A DNA stretch of 64,000 bases, from NCBI GenBank assembly GCA_016286385.1, contig JAEESO010000005.1, forward strand, positions 1 to 64,000, written 5' to 3'. Positions 1 through 7,618 of this stretch are shown in pieces (position 1 is the stretch's first letter; each line of letters starts with the position of its first letter). The position numbers and the translations under genes were made by a program. The DNA comes from Bacteroidales bacterium (GTDB lineage: Bacteria; Bacteroidota; Bacteroidia; Bacteroidales; UBA932). The notes beneath the pieces were generated by a model. It saw only the letters and a program-made list of their open reading frames with translations, was not told the DNA's origin and made no database searches.

Positions 1-259
1 GGTGCTCATCGCTTACCAGCGCCTCACGGGCCTCCTCCTCCGTTACCACTTCTATAAGACGTGCTTCCTCTCTCCGGAGAGAGACTTTATAGCCGATTAT
101 TTCATATTCAATTGGGTCCTTCAGGGGAGCGTTGAGGACAACCCTCACTTCCTTCCCCTTGATGAATCCCATCTCTATAAGACGTTTACGGAAACTGCCG
201 TGACCGTGCACGCGCACAATCACCGCCTTTTCCCCGGTCTTAAGGTCTGAAAGTATCAT
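1..259 (-). CDS. feoB: FeoA domain of ferrous iron transporter (partial, probably FeoA-FeoB fusion)
   Basis: The reverse strand from an ATG at 259 stays open to the left edge of the window, so only about 86 N-terminal codons are visible. The translation begins MILSDLKTGEKAVIVRV and continues with FRKRLIEMGFIKGKEV. This is the SH3-like FeoA fold with its characteristic Leu-x-x-MGF-x-x-G-x-x-V core. In many Bacteroidales FeoA is fused to the N terminus of FeoB, the inner-membrane GTP-dependent Fe(II) permease. The acidic tail VTEEEAREALVSDEH looks like the linker between FeoA and the GTPase domain, but that part lies outside the window. A stand-alone FeoA cannot be excluded. The 110 bases after the start, towards the next gene, hold no recognised element. 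Confidence 0.8.
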   Translation of the reverse strand, partial: MILSDLKTGEKAVIVRVHGHGSFRKRLIEMGFIKGKEVRVVLNAPLKDPIEYEIIGYKVSLRREEARLIEVVTEEEAREALVSDEH

Positions 260-369
260 ATAAAATAATTACCGCCGCAAAGTTAGCGCTTTGCGACGGT
301 ATGGTCAATCCCAATAAATGGGGATAGGGAAAAGCCCCACGGGAAAATAGTCGTAATCAAGAAAAGAGG

Positions 370-546
370 TTAACGATGACCGCCTGCCTGATTATCTTCT
401 ATTGTCCGTAAAATTTTTCTTCCTATTTTACGTTCCATTCCACTTCTGGTTGTGGGTATGCCTGTTTTATCTGCAATTTCTTTCTTAATTGCAGTAACGC
501 CTATAGCTCTCTTAAGAGAGAATGATATTCCGGGTATTTTAGCCAT
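370..546 (-). CDS. small basic conserved-type hypothetical protein (58 aa)
   Basis: A 58-codon reverse-strand frame starts at 546 and stops with TAA at 370. It begins MAKIPGISFSLKRAIGV and ends with EDNQAGGHR. The product is small, very basic (many Lys and Arg), and has no signal peptide or membrane segment. Its ATG overlaps the stop codon of the preceding gene as TAATG, which points to translational coupling and argues that it is real despite its size. The pattern KIPGISFS...GIPTTRSG...RKIGR resembles short uncharacterised Bacteroidales proteins, but no function is known to me. It is the last gene of the leftward operon that starts with the restriction endonuclease. The region is A+T-rich compared with the rest of the window. 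Confidence 0.6.
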   Translation of the reverse strand: MAKIPGISFSLKRAIGVTAIKKEIADKTGIPTTRSGMERKIGRKILRTIEDNQAGGHR

Positions 547-1424
547 TAGTACGGAAGATTAATGATAAACAATTCGAATAGTATCTTCTCCAGTAACTGA
601 TAGAGAACATATAGCCAGCTAAGTATTAAAGCAGGAATGATTATCCAAGCTAAAAATCCTGTTCCCAGCAAAGCCTCCACGATAAGCCGAATGAGGAAAA
701 ACAAGACTCCAAATACGACGAACAACAAGACCGCTAAAAGCAGCGAAAGTGTATCAAAAATGCTTAACTTAAAGAACCTCCCGTCCGTTGTGGAAACACT
801 TGCCCTGTCAATATAGCCATTAATCGTCCTGCAGTTATCGTCTGTCTTATAGCATTTCAGCCACGGAGAGTCTGCGGGGTAATTATTAATTATAACTTTA
901 TCTCCATTATTAAATGCATTGATTTGAGTGGAATTTCTACTTGGAGATTTATATACCGGGATTGATTCTTCTTCTCCGGCGAGATGTGCTATCATCAAGT
1001 TCTCGCCCTTTATCTTGGCCCAATTGAAACCCAATGCTTTTCCTTCCGCAGTCTCTTTAATCTCCCACGTATCTTCAATTATATTATCATGAAGAACCCC
1101 TTGCGCCTCCATATAATTACGAAAATACGGGGTGGGGTTTACGCACTCCAATACTACTTTTACAGCTGGTTTACCCTTTATTTCAGAGTTCTCTTTTGAT
1201 ATTAATTTGAGAAAAGTATCAGGATTCTTGGTCATCACTTCGGCATATAATTTCAGTTTCGGATGGTCTCCGGGGAAAATATACTGAGACGCACAAGAAT
1301 ATTCCCGCGCATTTAGCCTTGAAATGAATTTTTCTACCATTCGGCCGTCATTTGGTCTTTCTCCGCAACCATATAATAGCATTATTGAGACTATTGTGGT
1401 TGCCCAAACAAGAACTCTTTTCAT
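546..1424 (-). CDS. lipoprotein with bacterial SH3-like domain and C-terminal membrane segments
   Basis: This 292-aa protein starts MKRVLVWATTIVSIMLLYGC, a lipoprotein signal with Cys at position 20. Residues of about 25-150 form a small alpha/beta region with several cysteines (CASQYIF, VLECVNP). Residues of about 155-212 look like a bacterial SH3 domain (IPVYKSPSRNSTQI, GDKVII, WLKCYKT, GYIDRASV), a fold that usually binds peptides or cell wall. The last 75 residues are strongly hydrophobic, with two or three membrane-spanning stretches (LSLLLAVLLFVVFGVLFFLI and FLAWIIIPALILSWLYVLY). A lipoprotein signal combined with C-terminal transmembrane helices is unusual. The gene overlaps both neighbours by one base (TAATG), so it belongs to the same transcript. 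Function is unknown; a sensor or anchor role in the envelope is only a guess. Confidence 0.7.
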   Translation of the reverse strand: MKRVLVWATTIVSIMLLYGCGERPNDGRMVEKFISRLNAREYSCASQYIFPGDHPKLKLYAEVMTKNPDTFLKLISKENSEIKGKPAVKVVLECVNPTPYFRNYMEAQGVLHDNIIEDTWEIKETAEGKALGFNWAKIKGENLMIAHLAGEEESIPVYKSPSRNSTQINAFNNGDKVIINNYPADSPWLKCYKTDDNCRTINGYIDRASVSTTDGRFFKLSIFDTLSLLLAVLLFVVFGVLFFLIRLIVEALLGTGFLAWIIIPALILSWLYVLYQLLEKILFELFIINLPY

Positions 1425-3193
1425 TACTTAAATCCGTTTGTTATTTGTTTATATTGAGCCAATGGCTCATACTTGTCAAAAAATATATCCTTTAAAGAAA
1501 CGGCAGATGTGCCATTCTTATTTAACAGCGTGCCATGATTATAATTGTAGATGGTCTCTTTTTTGGTTTTGCGATCTTTTAATACCCAAGGGCCGTCTGC
1601 CCATCCATAAGAGTCAAATTGTCCTTTTATCTCAAAACCACGACTCCCTTCTTTGATTGTTATTGTAATATTCCCAACAAGATTATTGCTACGGTATTCG
1701 CCATTAATGGTATATTTCATCTCTTCTACAGAGAACTTATATAGGAATAATCCATTTAGAACACCTTCATTATACTGTTCTGTTAAATCTGCTCGAATTG
1801 TCCCCTGGCCATCCTTGTGCATTAACTTCCATTCTCCTATTCTATCACCATTATAGTGTTGACCCGTTACGGAAACTTGATCTTTACCCACAGCCGACAG
1901 ATAGATATACGTTCTAAAGTTATATGCTCCATGAAGTATTTTATCTCCGTCATCCAGATAATATGTATACTTTCCTGTCCCCTCTTCGGCTTCTAATGGA
2001 TGCCCCGAGTAATAATAGCCATATGGCCCCTCAAGGATTCTTCCGCTGAATGTTTTTGTTTTGACGTTATTGGCATTCATTATTTGAGCCTCTTCTATGA
2101 ATTCAGAAGGCGTATATAGAAGAGATAATGCCTCTTTATCATAGTTGGAAAGCTTTAATGGTGATATCCAATCTCCAACCTTTGCTGTACCATCTTGTAG
2201 ATATATTGTCCCATCAACGGGAATATTGCAAAACCAGGGCCCTCCGGCATTTCCGACAAATGAATCTCCATTCTCGTAGTTAATTGTCCCATTCTTGAGA
2301 TTTATCAACAGTTGACTTCCTCTTAAAGAACATGAAAAGTTTCCAACAAAATGACGTCCTTGAGTCATTTCCGCTTTACCGTATATAGAAGAGGCGTTCT
2401 CAAGAAGCGCATCAAAAACATCAGCGCCATTTTTGGTTATCACTGAAGAGCCGCAAGAGTATTGGACAGACTTTACCTTATCATTGCCATCCAAAAAAAT
2501 ATTTACTCTCACACTATCCGAGAGGAATGGTTCAAAGTGAATAGCCTCTATATTTTTTGCCGGAAGGCAGGAGATGCTACCCGAAAGCAAAACAGGGAAT
2601 TCGTATCCTTCAGATAAAGATGCTTTCCCCTTAAATAATTGGCCGTCAGCATAAGCGACCTGAATAGTATCACTTTTTATGAGTAGTGAGTCTACTGCAT
2701 AGTACCCATATTTTCTAATTAATTCCGCAGAAATGTCAGATTCAAGAGATTCCACATTTGATTCTGTTGAGGAGAGGTCAAAGACAAGATGCGCATCGTT
2801 TCCGGAACAAGTTAATTCAATCTGATTCGAATTCCTTGAGAGAGAGTAAGAAGAAACTGTTAATGGTTCCCACTCCAGAGGGCGGTTTGATTTCAAAGCC
2901 AAACGTCCTTTAGTGTTGTTCCAAATGCTGAATGTACCATTTATTATTTCACGTTCATTACGATACTCTCCATTTATGATGGTGCGCCCGCCTTCGTAGA
3001 ATAGAATTCCTGTGAGGTAAGAACCATCATTCCAGGAAACTGTTGTCCTATGATTTGCCAGAAAACTCTTTTTGACAAGTGTCCCCTCAATCTGGTATCC
3101 GGCCTTGTACTGCACTTTTTTTATTCCTAACTCTTGAGCACAAACAGGAATCATTAACAGAAATAATACCCCTAATAAGAACGTCCTTTTCAT
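1424..3193 (-). CDS. exported MORN-repeat-like protein (589 aa)
   Basis: A signal peptide (MKRTFLLGVLFLLMIPVCAQ) is followed by about 570 residues of beta-rich sequence. It contains many MORN-like units of the type Y-x-G-x-x-x-x-G-x-W/Y, for example YEGGRTIINGEYRNE, HYNGDRIGEWKLMHKDG and YENGDSFVGNAG. MORN and YwqK-type repeats form extended beta sheets and usually mediate binding. In Bacteroidota they occur in periplasmic or surface proteins of unknown role. No catalytic motif was seen. The gene lies 12 bases after the restriction endonuclease gene and overlaps the next gene by one base, so all four genes probably share one transcript. The A+T-rich composition and the absence of the heptamer common elsewhere in the window suggest a different origin from most neighbours. 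Confidence 0.75.
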   Translation of the reverse strand: MKRTFLLGVLFLLMIPVCAQELGIKKVQYKAGYQIEGTLVKKSFLANHRTTVSWNDGSYLTGILFYEGGRTIINGEYRNEREIINGTFSIWNNTKGRLALKSNRPLEWEPLTVSSYSLSRNSNQIELTCSGNDAHLVFDLSSTESNVESLESDISAELIRKYGYYAVDSLLIKSDTIQVAYADGQLFKGKASLSEGYEFPVLLSGSISCLPAKNIEAIHFEPFLSDSVRVNIFLDGNDKVKSVQYSCGSSVITKNGADVFDALLENASSIYGKAEMTQGRHFVGNFSCSLRGSQLLINLKNGTINYENGDSFVGNAGGPWFCNIPVDGTIYLQDGTAKVGDWISPLKLSNYDKEALSLLYTPSEFIEEAQIMNANNVKTKTFSGRILEGPYGYYYSGHPLEAEEGTGKYTYYLDDGDKILHGAYNFRTYIYLSAVGKDQVSVTGQHYNGDRIGEWKLMHKDGQGTIRADLTEQYNEGVLNGLFLYKFSVEEMKYTINGEYRSNNLVGNITITIKEGSRGFEIKGQFDSYGWADGPWVLKDRKTKKETIYNYNHGTLLNKNGTSAVSLKDIFFDKYEPLAQYKQITNGFK

Positions 3194-3205
3194 TATAATA
3201 CTCCT

Positions 3206-4231
3206 TTATAATTGCAACCCATCCAGTCCGTTTTCAAGAATCATTTTTGCGAACTTCTTACCATCGATGAGTTTTACACCTGAGGCCTGCGCCAGTTGCT
3301 CTGCATCTTCGGAGAATGATTCCCCGGATGTAATAACCCACATAATGGTGGTATAGTCGTCATAATTGTGATTTTTTTTGTAGGCGTTGATCTGATCTAT
3401 AGCCCAAGAACCGGTCTGGCCATCGTGCTTTTTCACCTGCACCATAATTGCAACGCCCAATTTGTCGAAGATTGCAACTCTGTCGGCATCTCCGGCCTCA
3501 GTGGGGCTCTCGTTCTTGGATGGCTTTACTACATCTCCGCCAAGTGATTCCAGATACCATTGTACCAGGTCCTCGAACTTGCTGTCGTTCTGTAGATTCC
3601 GAATCTTCTCAAGAATAATTCCTATGGTCTCTTCTTCAATGGAGGCTTTTAGATTGATGGGGCGTTTCCTGCGGAAGTTCTCCACAGCAGTATTAATAGA
3701 TCCAAGCAGGTCGTTGATATTGGCATTGGTCTGCCGTATCTTCATCCTTGAATACAGGGCTTGGTCCGCGTAGTCTCCCCTTGGAATGTTGAGTTCCAGC
3801 GGCTCTACTCTTCTGAAGAATCCTAGGTCCACAATATTATCTTCCTTATCCCGAAGATAACCATCTTTGGAAAGACGGATTATGTTGCCATTCCAATCCG
3901 TAAGAAGGTCTGGAGCAATGGTCTCTACGGTAAAGACTTTATCGTCGGCGATTCTGTAAATGGAAAAGGCCTGAGGCCTTGGGACAAGCACTATGTCGCC
4001 GGGCTTCATTTCCGTAATAAAGCGCCAAAGATTCCATCGGTTTCTGGGAAGTCCCCATCCGGAGTCTACAAATAACTTGTCAAAGGAGCTGCCACTCTCC
4101 CGTAATTTTGCAAGATTCTCCTCAGAGGAAAAATCTGACCACCCAATTGATATATATCCTTTCTCAAGTAATTCCCAAGATAAAGGCAGGGCATAATCTC
4201 CTCCTGTGATTCGGTGTAGCCAAGTATTCAT
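3206..4231 (-). CDS. Mrr-type restriction endonuclease with N-terminal PUA/EVE-like domain
   Basis: This is a 341-aa cytoplasmic protein. The C-terminal part (about residues 215-335) matches the Mrr_cat PD-(D/E)xK nuclease fold. It has a helix FEDLVQWYLESLGG, then Asp248/Asp250 in AGDADRV, then Gln265-Val-Lys267 in the IMVQVKKH strand, and the typical ending WVITSGESFSEDAEQLAQ...GVKLIDG. The N-terminal 120 residues (WLHRITGGDY, GYISIGWSDF, KPGDIVLVPRP) resemble PUA/EVE-like modules that read modified bases. This suggests a modification-dependent nuclease, but that is inference. No methyltransferase is visible beside it, which fits a type IV enzyme. It is the first gene of a four-gene leftward operon with two envelope proteins, an odd partnership. 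A promoter with TATCTTTG lies at 4258-4265. Confidence 0.8.
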   Translation of the reverse strand: MNTWLHRITGGDYALPLSWELLEKGYISIGWSDFSSEENLAKLRESGSSFDKLFVDSGWGLPRNRWNLWRFITEMKPGDIVLVPRPQAFSIYRIADDKVFTVETIAPDLLTDWNGNIIRLSKDGYLRDKEDNIVDLGFFRRVEPLELNIPRGDYADQALYSRMKIRQTNANINDLLGSINTAVENFRRKRPINLKASIEEETIGIILEKIRNLQNDSKFEDLVQWYLESLGGDVVKPSKNESPTEAGDADRVAIFDKLGVAIMVQVKKHDGQTGSWAIDQINAYKKNHNYDDYTTIMWVITSGESFSEDAEQLAQASGVKLIDGKKFAKMILENGLDGLQL

Positions 4232-4257
4232 ATGAGCGTTATTAAATATGACTACAA

Positions 4258-4305
4258 CAAAGATAATGGGCCGGGATTATATTCTTAGGTCCAAAAAAGG
4301 TCCAT
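4258..4305 (-). promoter_or_regulatory. promoter of the restriction endonuclease operon with GGACC direct repeat
   Basis: On the reverse strand TATCTTTG (4258-4265) matches the Bacteroidota -7 element TAnnTTTG, 27 nt before the ATG. Upstream lie two direct GGACC copies, in ATGGACC (4299-4305) and TTTGGACC. The upstream block has the same order and the same 40-nt distance to the -7 element as in the promoter at 8864-8911. The -33 element is weak here (CTAAG instead of TTTG), which fits a promoter that depends on an activator. Confidence 0.5.
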
Positions 4306-4341
4306 ATATGATATGAACCTTAAGGCATGAAGTGGAGAGAA

Positions 4342-5568
4342 TTAGAACTTCAGGCCGATGCTGATGATGCCGGACGGGGCGCGGAAGGCGGTGAGGGAGG
4401 CGCCCGCGCCAATCACAATCCGGCCTGGAGACCACAGGACGCCGGCGTCAAGAATAAGTCCACGGGCGGAAAGGTCGGAGACCCTTGCCCAGCTGCCGCT
4501 GCTGTCTTCCCAGAGAATATTCTGCTGTCCGTATCCCAAGCCGGCGTAGGCGCTGAAATGCTTGTGGAAGGCATAAACAGGTCCTGCGGCAAGTGAAAGT
4601 CTGTGACAGCGGCTGTTTCCGGAAGCCCAGAATCGGCCAAAATCACAGGTGCCGTCCTGGCGGCATTCATAGGCATACCCGTTGGAGGAGAAGTTGCTTC
4701 TGGCGCTGATGTATGCGCCGATTTTCCCGTACCCCACAGTGAGCATAACGCCAAATGAAGGCGCCGCCCAGAAATCGGCCTGTAACAACAATGCCCCGTT
4801 CCACGATGGCTTTTGAGCCGCGGCTGTTTCTGCCGGAGCCTCCCTTCTTGGTATTACGCCTGGACTTGACGCAAACCTGACGGTGTTTTTTGGGGGGATG
4901 GCGGTCCAATTTGCGGCTTCAATCACCCTGGTTGTGTCTCGGGTGATGGTGATTGGGGCTTCCACCGGTTTCAGAGGTTCTTTTACCGCAGGCTTTTGTG
5001 CCTTCAGAGCCTTCTGGATTAGGCCGATCTCACTTTCTATGTTGCGAAGGTGTACTGCATCCGTGCGCCCAACACCTACTTGCGCCTTGATTTCTGTCAC
5101 CTGCCTCCTGAGCGCAGGATCTGCCGGAGGGAGGGAGGCCAGGTAAGTATCGGCCCAATAGAGATAGGTCCTTGATGCGTCAGGGTTCTGGGTGGCCGAT
5201 TTCTGAGCCCACTGCACCAGCTCCCGGACTTTTCTCCACCTGTTGCCGAAAACCTTGTCAATGTCTCTCCAAGCAATATATCTCAGGACACCGTTGGGGG
5301 TGGTAAGGGTCTGTGTGCTGCTACGGACATCTGTGCGATATGTCTTCCACAAGGGTCCCTTCAACCAGTCTGCTACCGGAAGGATGTCGGAGGCTGAAAG
5401 CTTTGCCAGAAGGTTGTCAATGGCCTTGTTGTCGGCCAGAGAGGGACGTACATCCCTTCCTTCAGCCCACAGGTAATCGGCGCTGGAGCAGATGCTCTCC
5501 ACCGTCTGGGCACCGGCACCGATGCTAAATGACAACAGCAGGATGATAAGGAGGAATCGGCCTTTCAT
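4342..5568 (-). CDS. exported protein with C-terminal outer-membrane-barrel-like domain (408 aa)
   Basis: A signal peptide (MKGRFLLIILLLSFSIGAGA) precedes a helical N-terminal part (about 22-200: TPR-like or coiled, e.g. LRNIESEIGLIQKALKAQKP). A Pro/Thr-rich linker follows, and then a beta-rich C-terminal half (about 250-408) of alternating strands such as WNGALLLQADFWAAPSFGVM and VIGAGASLTAFRAPSG that ends IGLKF. The terminal Phe is typical of outer-membrane beta-barrels, so the protein may be a small porin-like barrel with a periplasmic extension. It follows a WG-type lipoprotein gene with an ATGA overlap, so the two are co-transcribed and may act together. No specific family is recognised. 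Codon use and heptamer content match the genome core. Confidence 0.7.
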   Translation of the reverse strand: MKGRFLLIILLLSFSIGAGAQTVESICSSADYLWAEGRDVRPSLADNKAIDNLLAKLSASDILPVADWLKGPLWKTYRTDVRSSTQTLTTPNGVLRYIAWRDIDKVFGNRWRKVRELVQWAQKSATQNPDASRTYLYWADTYLASLPPADPALRRQVTEIKAQVGVGRTDAVHLRNIESEIGLIQKALKAQKPAVKEPLKPVEAPITITRDTTRVIEAANWTAIPPKNTVRFASSPGVIPRREAPAETAAAQKPSWNGALLLQADFWAAPSFGVMLTVGYGKIGAYISARSNFSSNGYAYECRQDGTCDFGRFWASGNSRCHRLSLAAGPVYAFHKHFSAYAGLGYGQQNILWEDSSGSWARVSDLSARGLILDAGVLWSPGRIVIGAGASLTAFRAPSGIISIGLKF

Positions 5569-6137
5569 TTACGATAAAAAGTCTGAAAACGGGTTACGAT
5601 TTCCTCCAGGCGCTCCTGCTGGATTGTGGTCATGGAGCCGGATGCTCCCTGAAGTTTTTCCTGAAGGGTCTGATGCGCATCAAGCATCTTGTCATTTATT
5701 TTACGGGAGCGGGAACTCAGGCATACATCACAAAGCTCCTCCAGGGCATCCAGGACGCTGTCCCAGTGCCTCACATCCTCATCCATGGCGTGCAGCAGCA
5801 GGTCATCGGCATTGCCGATAAGTTCAAGGACGGATGAAGACTCCGCAAAAACCCGCCCGTCCTTTGTGCACAGGTAGAAGACTCCGGCGCGGCTTAGCAG
5901 CGCCACTTCATCGTCCAGGAATTCTGCCGAATCCCATTCCGGCTTGAGGCAGACTTTCCCGCTATCATCTATTATTCCGGCTTTCCCGTCAAGGTGGACT
6001 ATGTAGCGCTGGTTGAAACAGTAGAGGGTATCATCAAAGGTGGCCGATGACGCATAAGATGGCAAATCCGCCCTTTCCGTCTTGCAGGCTGTAAGGCAGA
6101 AAAGGACTAATGTCAGATATGGCAGGATTCGGGTCAC
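5565..6137 (-). CDS. small lipoprotein with WG-like repeat (190 aa)
   Basis: The product begins with GTG-encoded Met, TRILPYLTLVLFCLTAC, a lipoprotein signal with Cys near residue 18. Residues of about 45-100 carry one or two WG-type units (DGKAGIIDDSGKVCLKPEW followed by AGVFYLCTKDGRVFAES). WG repeats occur widely in Bacteroidota surface or periplasmic proteins and are thought to bind ligands. The C-terminal half is helical and charged (VLDALEELCDVCLSSRSRK, ERLEEIVTRFQTF). No ATG lies in frame upstream, so the GTG at 6135-6137 is the chosen start. The gene shares an ATGA overlap with the barrel-like gene downstream and is divergent from the kinase gene at 6193, so a joint signalling role is possible but unproven. 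Confidence 0.65.
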   Translation of the reverse strand: MTRILPYLTLVLFCLTACKTERADLPSYASSATFDDTLYCFNQRYIVHLDGKAGIIDDSGKVCLKPEWDSAEFLDDEVALLSRAGVFYLCTKDGRVFAESSSVLELIGNADDLLLHAMDEDVRHWDSVLDALEELCDVCLSSRSRKINDKMLDAHQTLQEKLQGASGSMTTIQQERLEEIVTRFQTFYRK

Positions 6138-6163
6138 TGATGATAAAAATACGTAAAAAACAC

Positions 6164-6171
6164 TACATTTG
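6164..6171 (+). promoter_or_regulatory. -7 element of the Ser/Thr kinase promoter
   Basis: TACATTTG matches the Bacteroidota -7 consensus TAnnTTTG. Its position places transcription start near 6178, so the TTG at 6169 cannot be the translation start and the ATG at 6193 is preferred. No clear TTTG -33 element is seen. Confidence 0.5.
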
Positions 6172-6192
6172 CAAAGCCAAACAAAGTATGTA

Positions 6193-7077
6193 ATGATTCA
6201 GTCATCCGGCTTCTTTTATCCCGTACAGCCCCTTCCCGACAACGGGATAAGGGCAAACCTTGAAGTGCTGTACGAATCCCGGGATGGGGATTGTATTCTG
6301 CTTAAGGGGCACCGGAATGATCGGGTTGTGGTTTATAAGGCTCTCAAAAAGGCCTACAGGGAGGACCCCGTGCATCAGCGGATGCTCAGGCGTGAATACG
6401 AGATAGGCGTATCCCTGAAGCATCCGGCCATCTGTGAGGTCCTTTCCTGGACCACTCTCCCGGAGTATGGGGACAGCATTGAAATGGAGTGGATAGACGG
6501 CTGCACGTTGGATGAATGGATAAAAATGCATCCCTCTCATAAAGGACAGCTTCGGAGAATATTCATTCAGATTTGCGATGCGCTTTCCTATATGCACCAG
6601 AAGAGGGTCTTTCACAAAGACCTTAAGCCGGCGAATATCCTTATCACCAATTCCGGAGCGTATGTCAAGCTCATTGATTTTGGCCTTTCCGACACTGAGT
6701 CCATACTTACGGGAAAGGATCCTGCCGGAACGTGGCGCTATGCCGCGCCGGAGATCATTGCCGGAGAGAGTGCCGATGAATCCTGCGACATCTACTCCCT
6801 TGGCATTATCATTAAAGAGTGCTCCGGGCGTTCCTTCAGTCGTATTGCAAGAAAATGTTCGGCTCATGATAAATTTAAACGGTTTGCATCGGCTTCAGAT
6901 GTGAAAAGGGCTTTGGCCAATGGAGGCAGATGGTGGATTTGGGTGCTTGTTGTGGCACTGATTCTCCTTGTAGCAGGCGCGGCTGTTCTGTATTATTCAA
7001 ATCGGGAGAATTCTGTAGAGAAAATATTTATGGATGCTGCCGAACAAGTCAGGGAAGCGGCTAATCCTTCCTTATGA
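6193..7077 (+). CDS. membrane-anchored eukaryotic-like Ser/Thr protein kinase
   Basis: The protein is 294 aa from the ATG at 6193. A promoter -7 element at 6164-6171 rules out the longer frame. Kinase landmarks are all present: ATP-binding Lys49 in VVVYKALKK, the catalytic loop HKDLKPANIL with His141, Asp143 and Asn148, the Mg-binding DFG (Asp162), and the APE motif in YAAPEIIAG. The Gly-rich loop is weak (YESRDGDCILLKG). After the kinase domain (about 25-235) a single transmembrane helix (WVLVVALILLVAGAAVLYY, about 250-268) leads to a short C-terminal tail of about 25 residues. This is a PknB-like layout but without PASTA or sensor domains. It is divergent from a WG-lipoprotein/barrel pair and its 3' end overlaps the convergent HTH-like gene by 17 bases. 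Substrates are unknown. Confidence 0.9.
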   Translation: MIQSSGFFYPVQPLPDNGIRANLEVLYESRDGDCILLKGHRNDRVVVYKALKKAYREDPVHQRMLRREYEIGVSLKHPAICEVLSWTTLPEYGDSIEMEWIDGCTLDEWIKMHPSHKGQLRRIFIQICDALSYMHQKRVFHKDLKPANILITNSGAYVKLIDFGLSDTESILTGKDPAGTWRYAAPEIIAGESADESCDIYSLGIIIKECSGRSFSRIARKCSAHDKFKRFASASDVKRALANGGRWWIWVLVVALILLVAGAAVLYYSNRENSVEKIFMDAAEQVREAANPSL

Positions 7078-7618
7078 TAATTACCCCTCCTTCGCGCCCG
7101 GCAATATAGGAAGGGGTCTTTTCTCCGTCACGCTGTACCCAGGGAAGGACCAGCGGGAAACCTTTTATTATGGAATTTGCCTCAAAGACATCTCCTTCCT
7201 TCAACTTTGAATTGATAGAATTCAATACCCGGAAACGGCGATTGCCCATATACTCCAGCGAGACGATGCGGTCAGGGCGCCAGCCAATCTGAAAACGGTC
7301 TCCCGGTTGTAATGCATCGGCATCCAGGCGCTCTGCGTTAAAATAGTTTGACGAAGAGAATGAAGACTCCCTGAGACCGGAACAGAACGCCCGGTAATCT
7401 TTATACCCAACATATTTAGAGAGGGCATCCAGCGTACTTCGCCGGGGCGTAACAACCATCCCCACATATCCCCAGAGCCTTTTGAGCGTGGAAGGGGAAA
7501 TCCTCTCATCCATCTCTTCAGACAAAGCGGTGAAATCAGATGTTGTGGAAAGCCTCCTGTCAAACTTTATTTCTACGGCTCTCTTAAGGAAGCCTAGTTC
7601 CAGTTGTTCGTTACCCAT
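7061..7618 (-). CDS. predicted DNA-binding (HTH-like) protein of a Bacteroidales family
   Basis: This 185-aa cytoplasmic protein has an N-terminal segment (about 1-85) that looks like a helix-turn-helix domain. It runs FTALSEEMDERISPSTLKRL, then PRRSTLDALSKYVGYKDYRA, a pattern I know from many uncharacterised Bacteroidales proteins. The C-terminal half is beta-rich (LQPGDRFQIGWRPDRIVSL, MGNRRFRVLNSIN, LKEGDVFEA), perhaps a ligand or signal domain. Its start overlaps the stop of the upstream LRR lipoprotein gene (TAATG), so the two form an operon driven by the promoter at 8864. It may autoregulate that promoter, which carries a GGACC direct repeat, but that is inference. Confidence 0.65.
   Translation of the reverse strand: MGNEQLELGFLKRAVEIKFDRRLSTTSDFTALSEEMDERISPSTLKRLWGYVGMVVTPRRSTLDALSKYVGYKDYRAFCSGLRESSFSSSNYFNAERLDADALQPGDRFQIGWRPDRIVSLEYMGNRRFRVLNSINSKLKEGDVFEANSIIKGFPLVLPWVQRDGEKTPSYIAGREGGVIIIRKD

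Noticed and set aside
2..250. Forward 82-codon frame at the left edge
   Set aside because: The reverse strand encodes a clear FeoA domain over the same bases, so the forward frame is a shadow.
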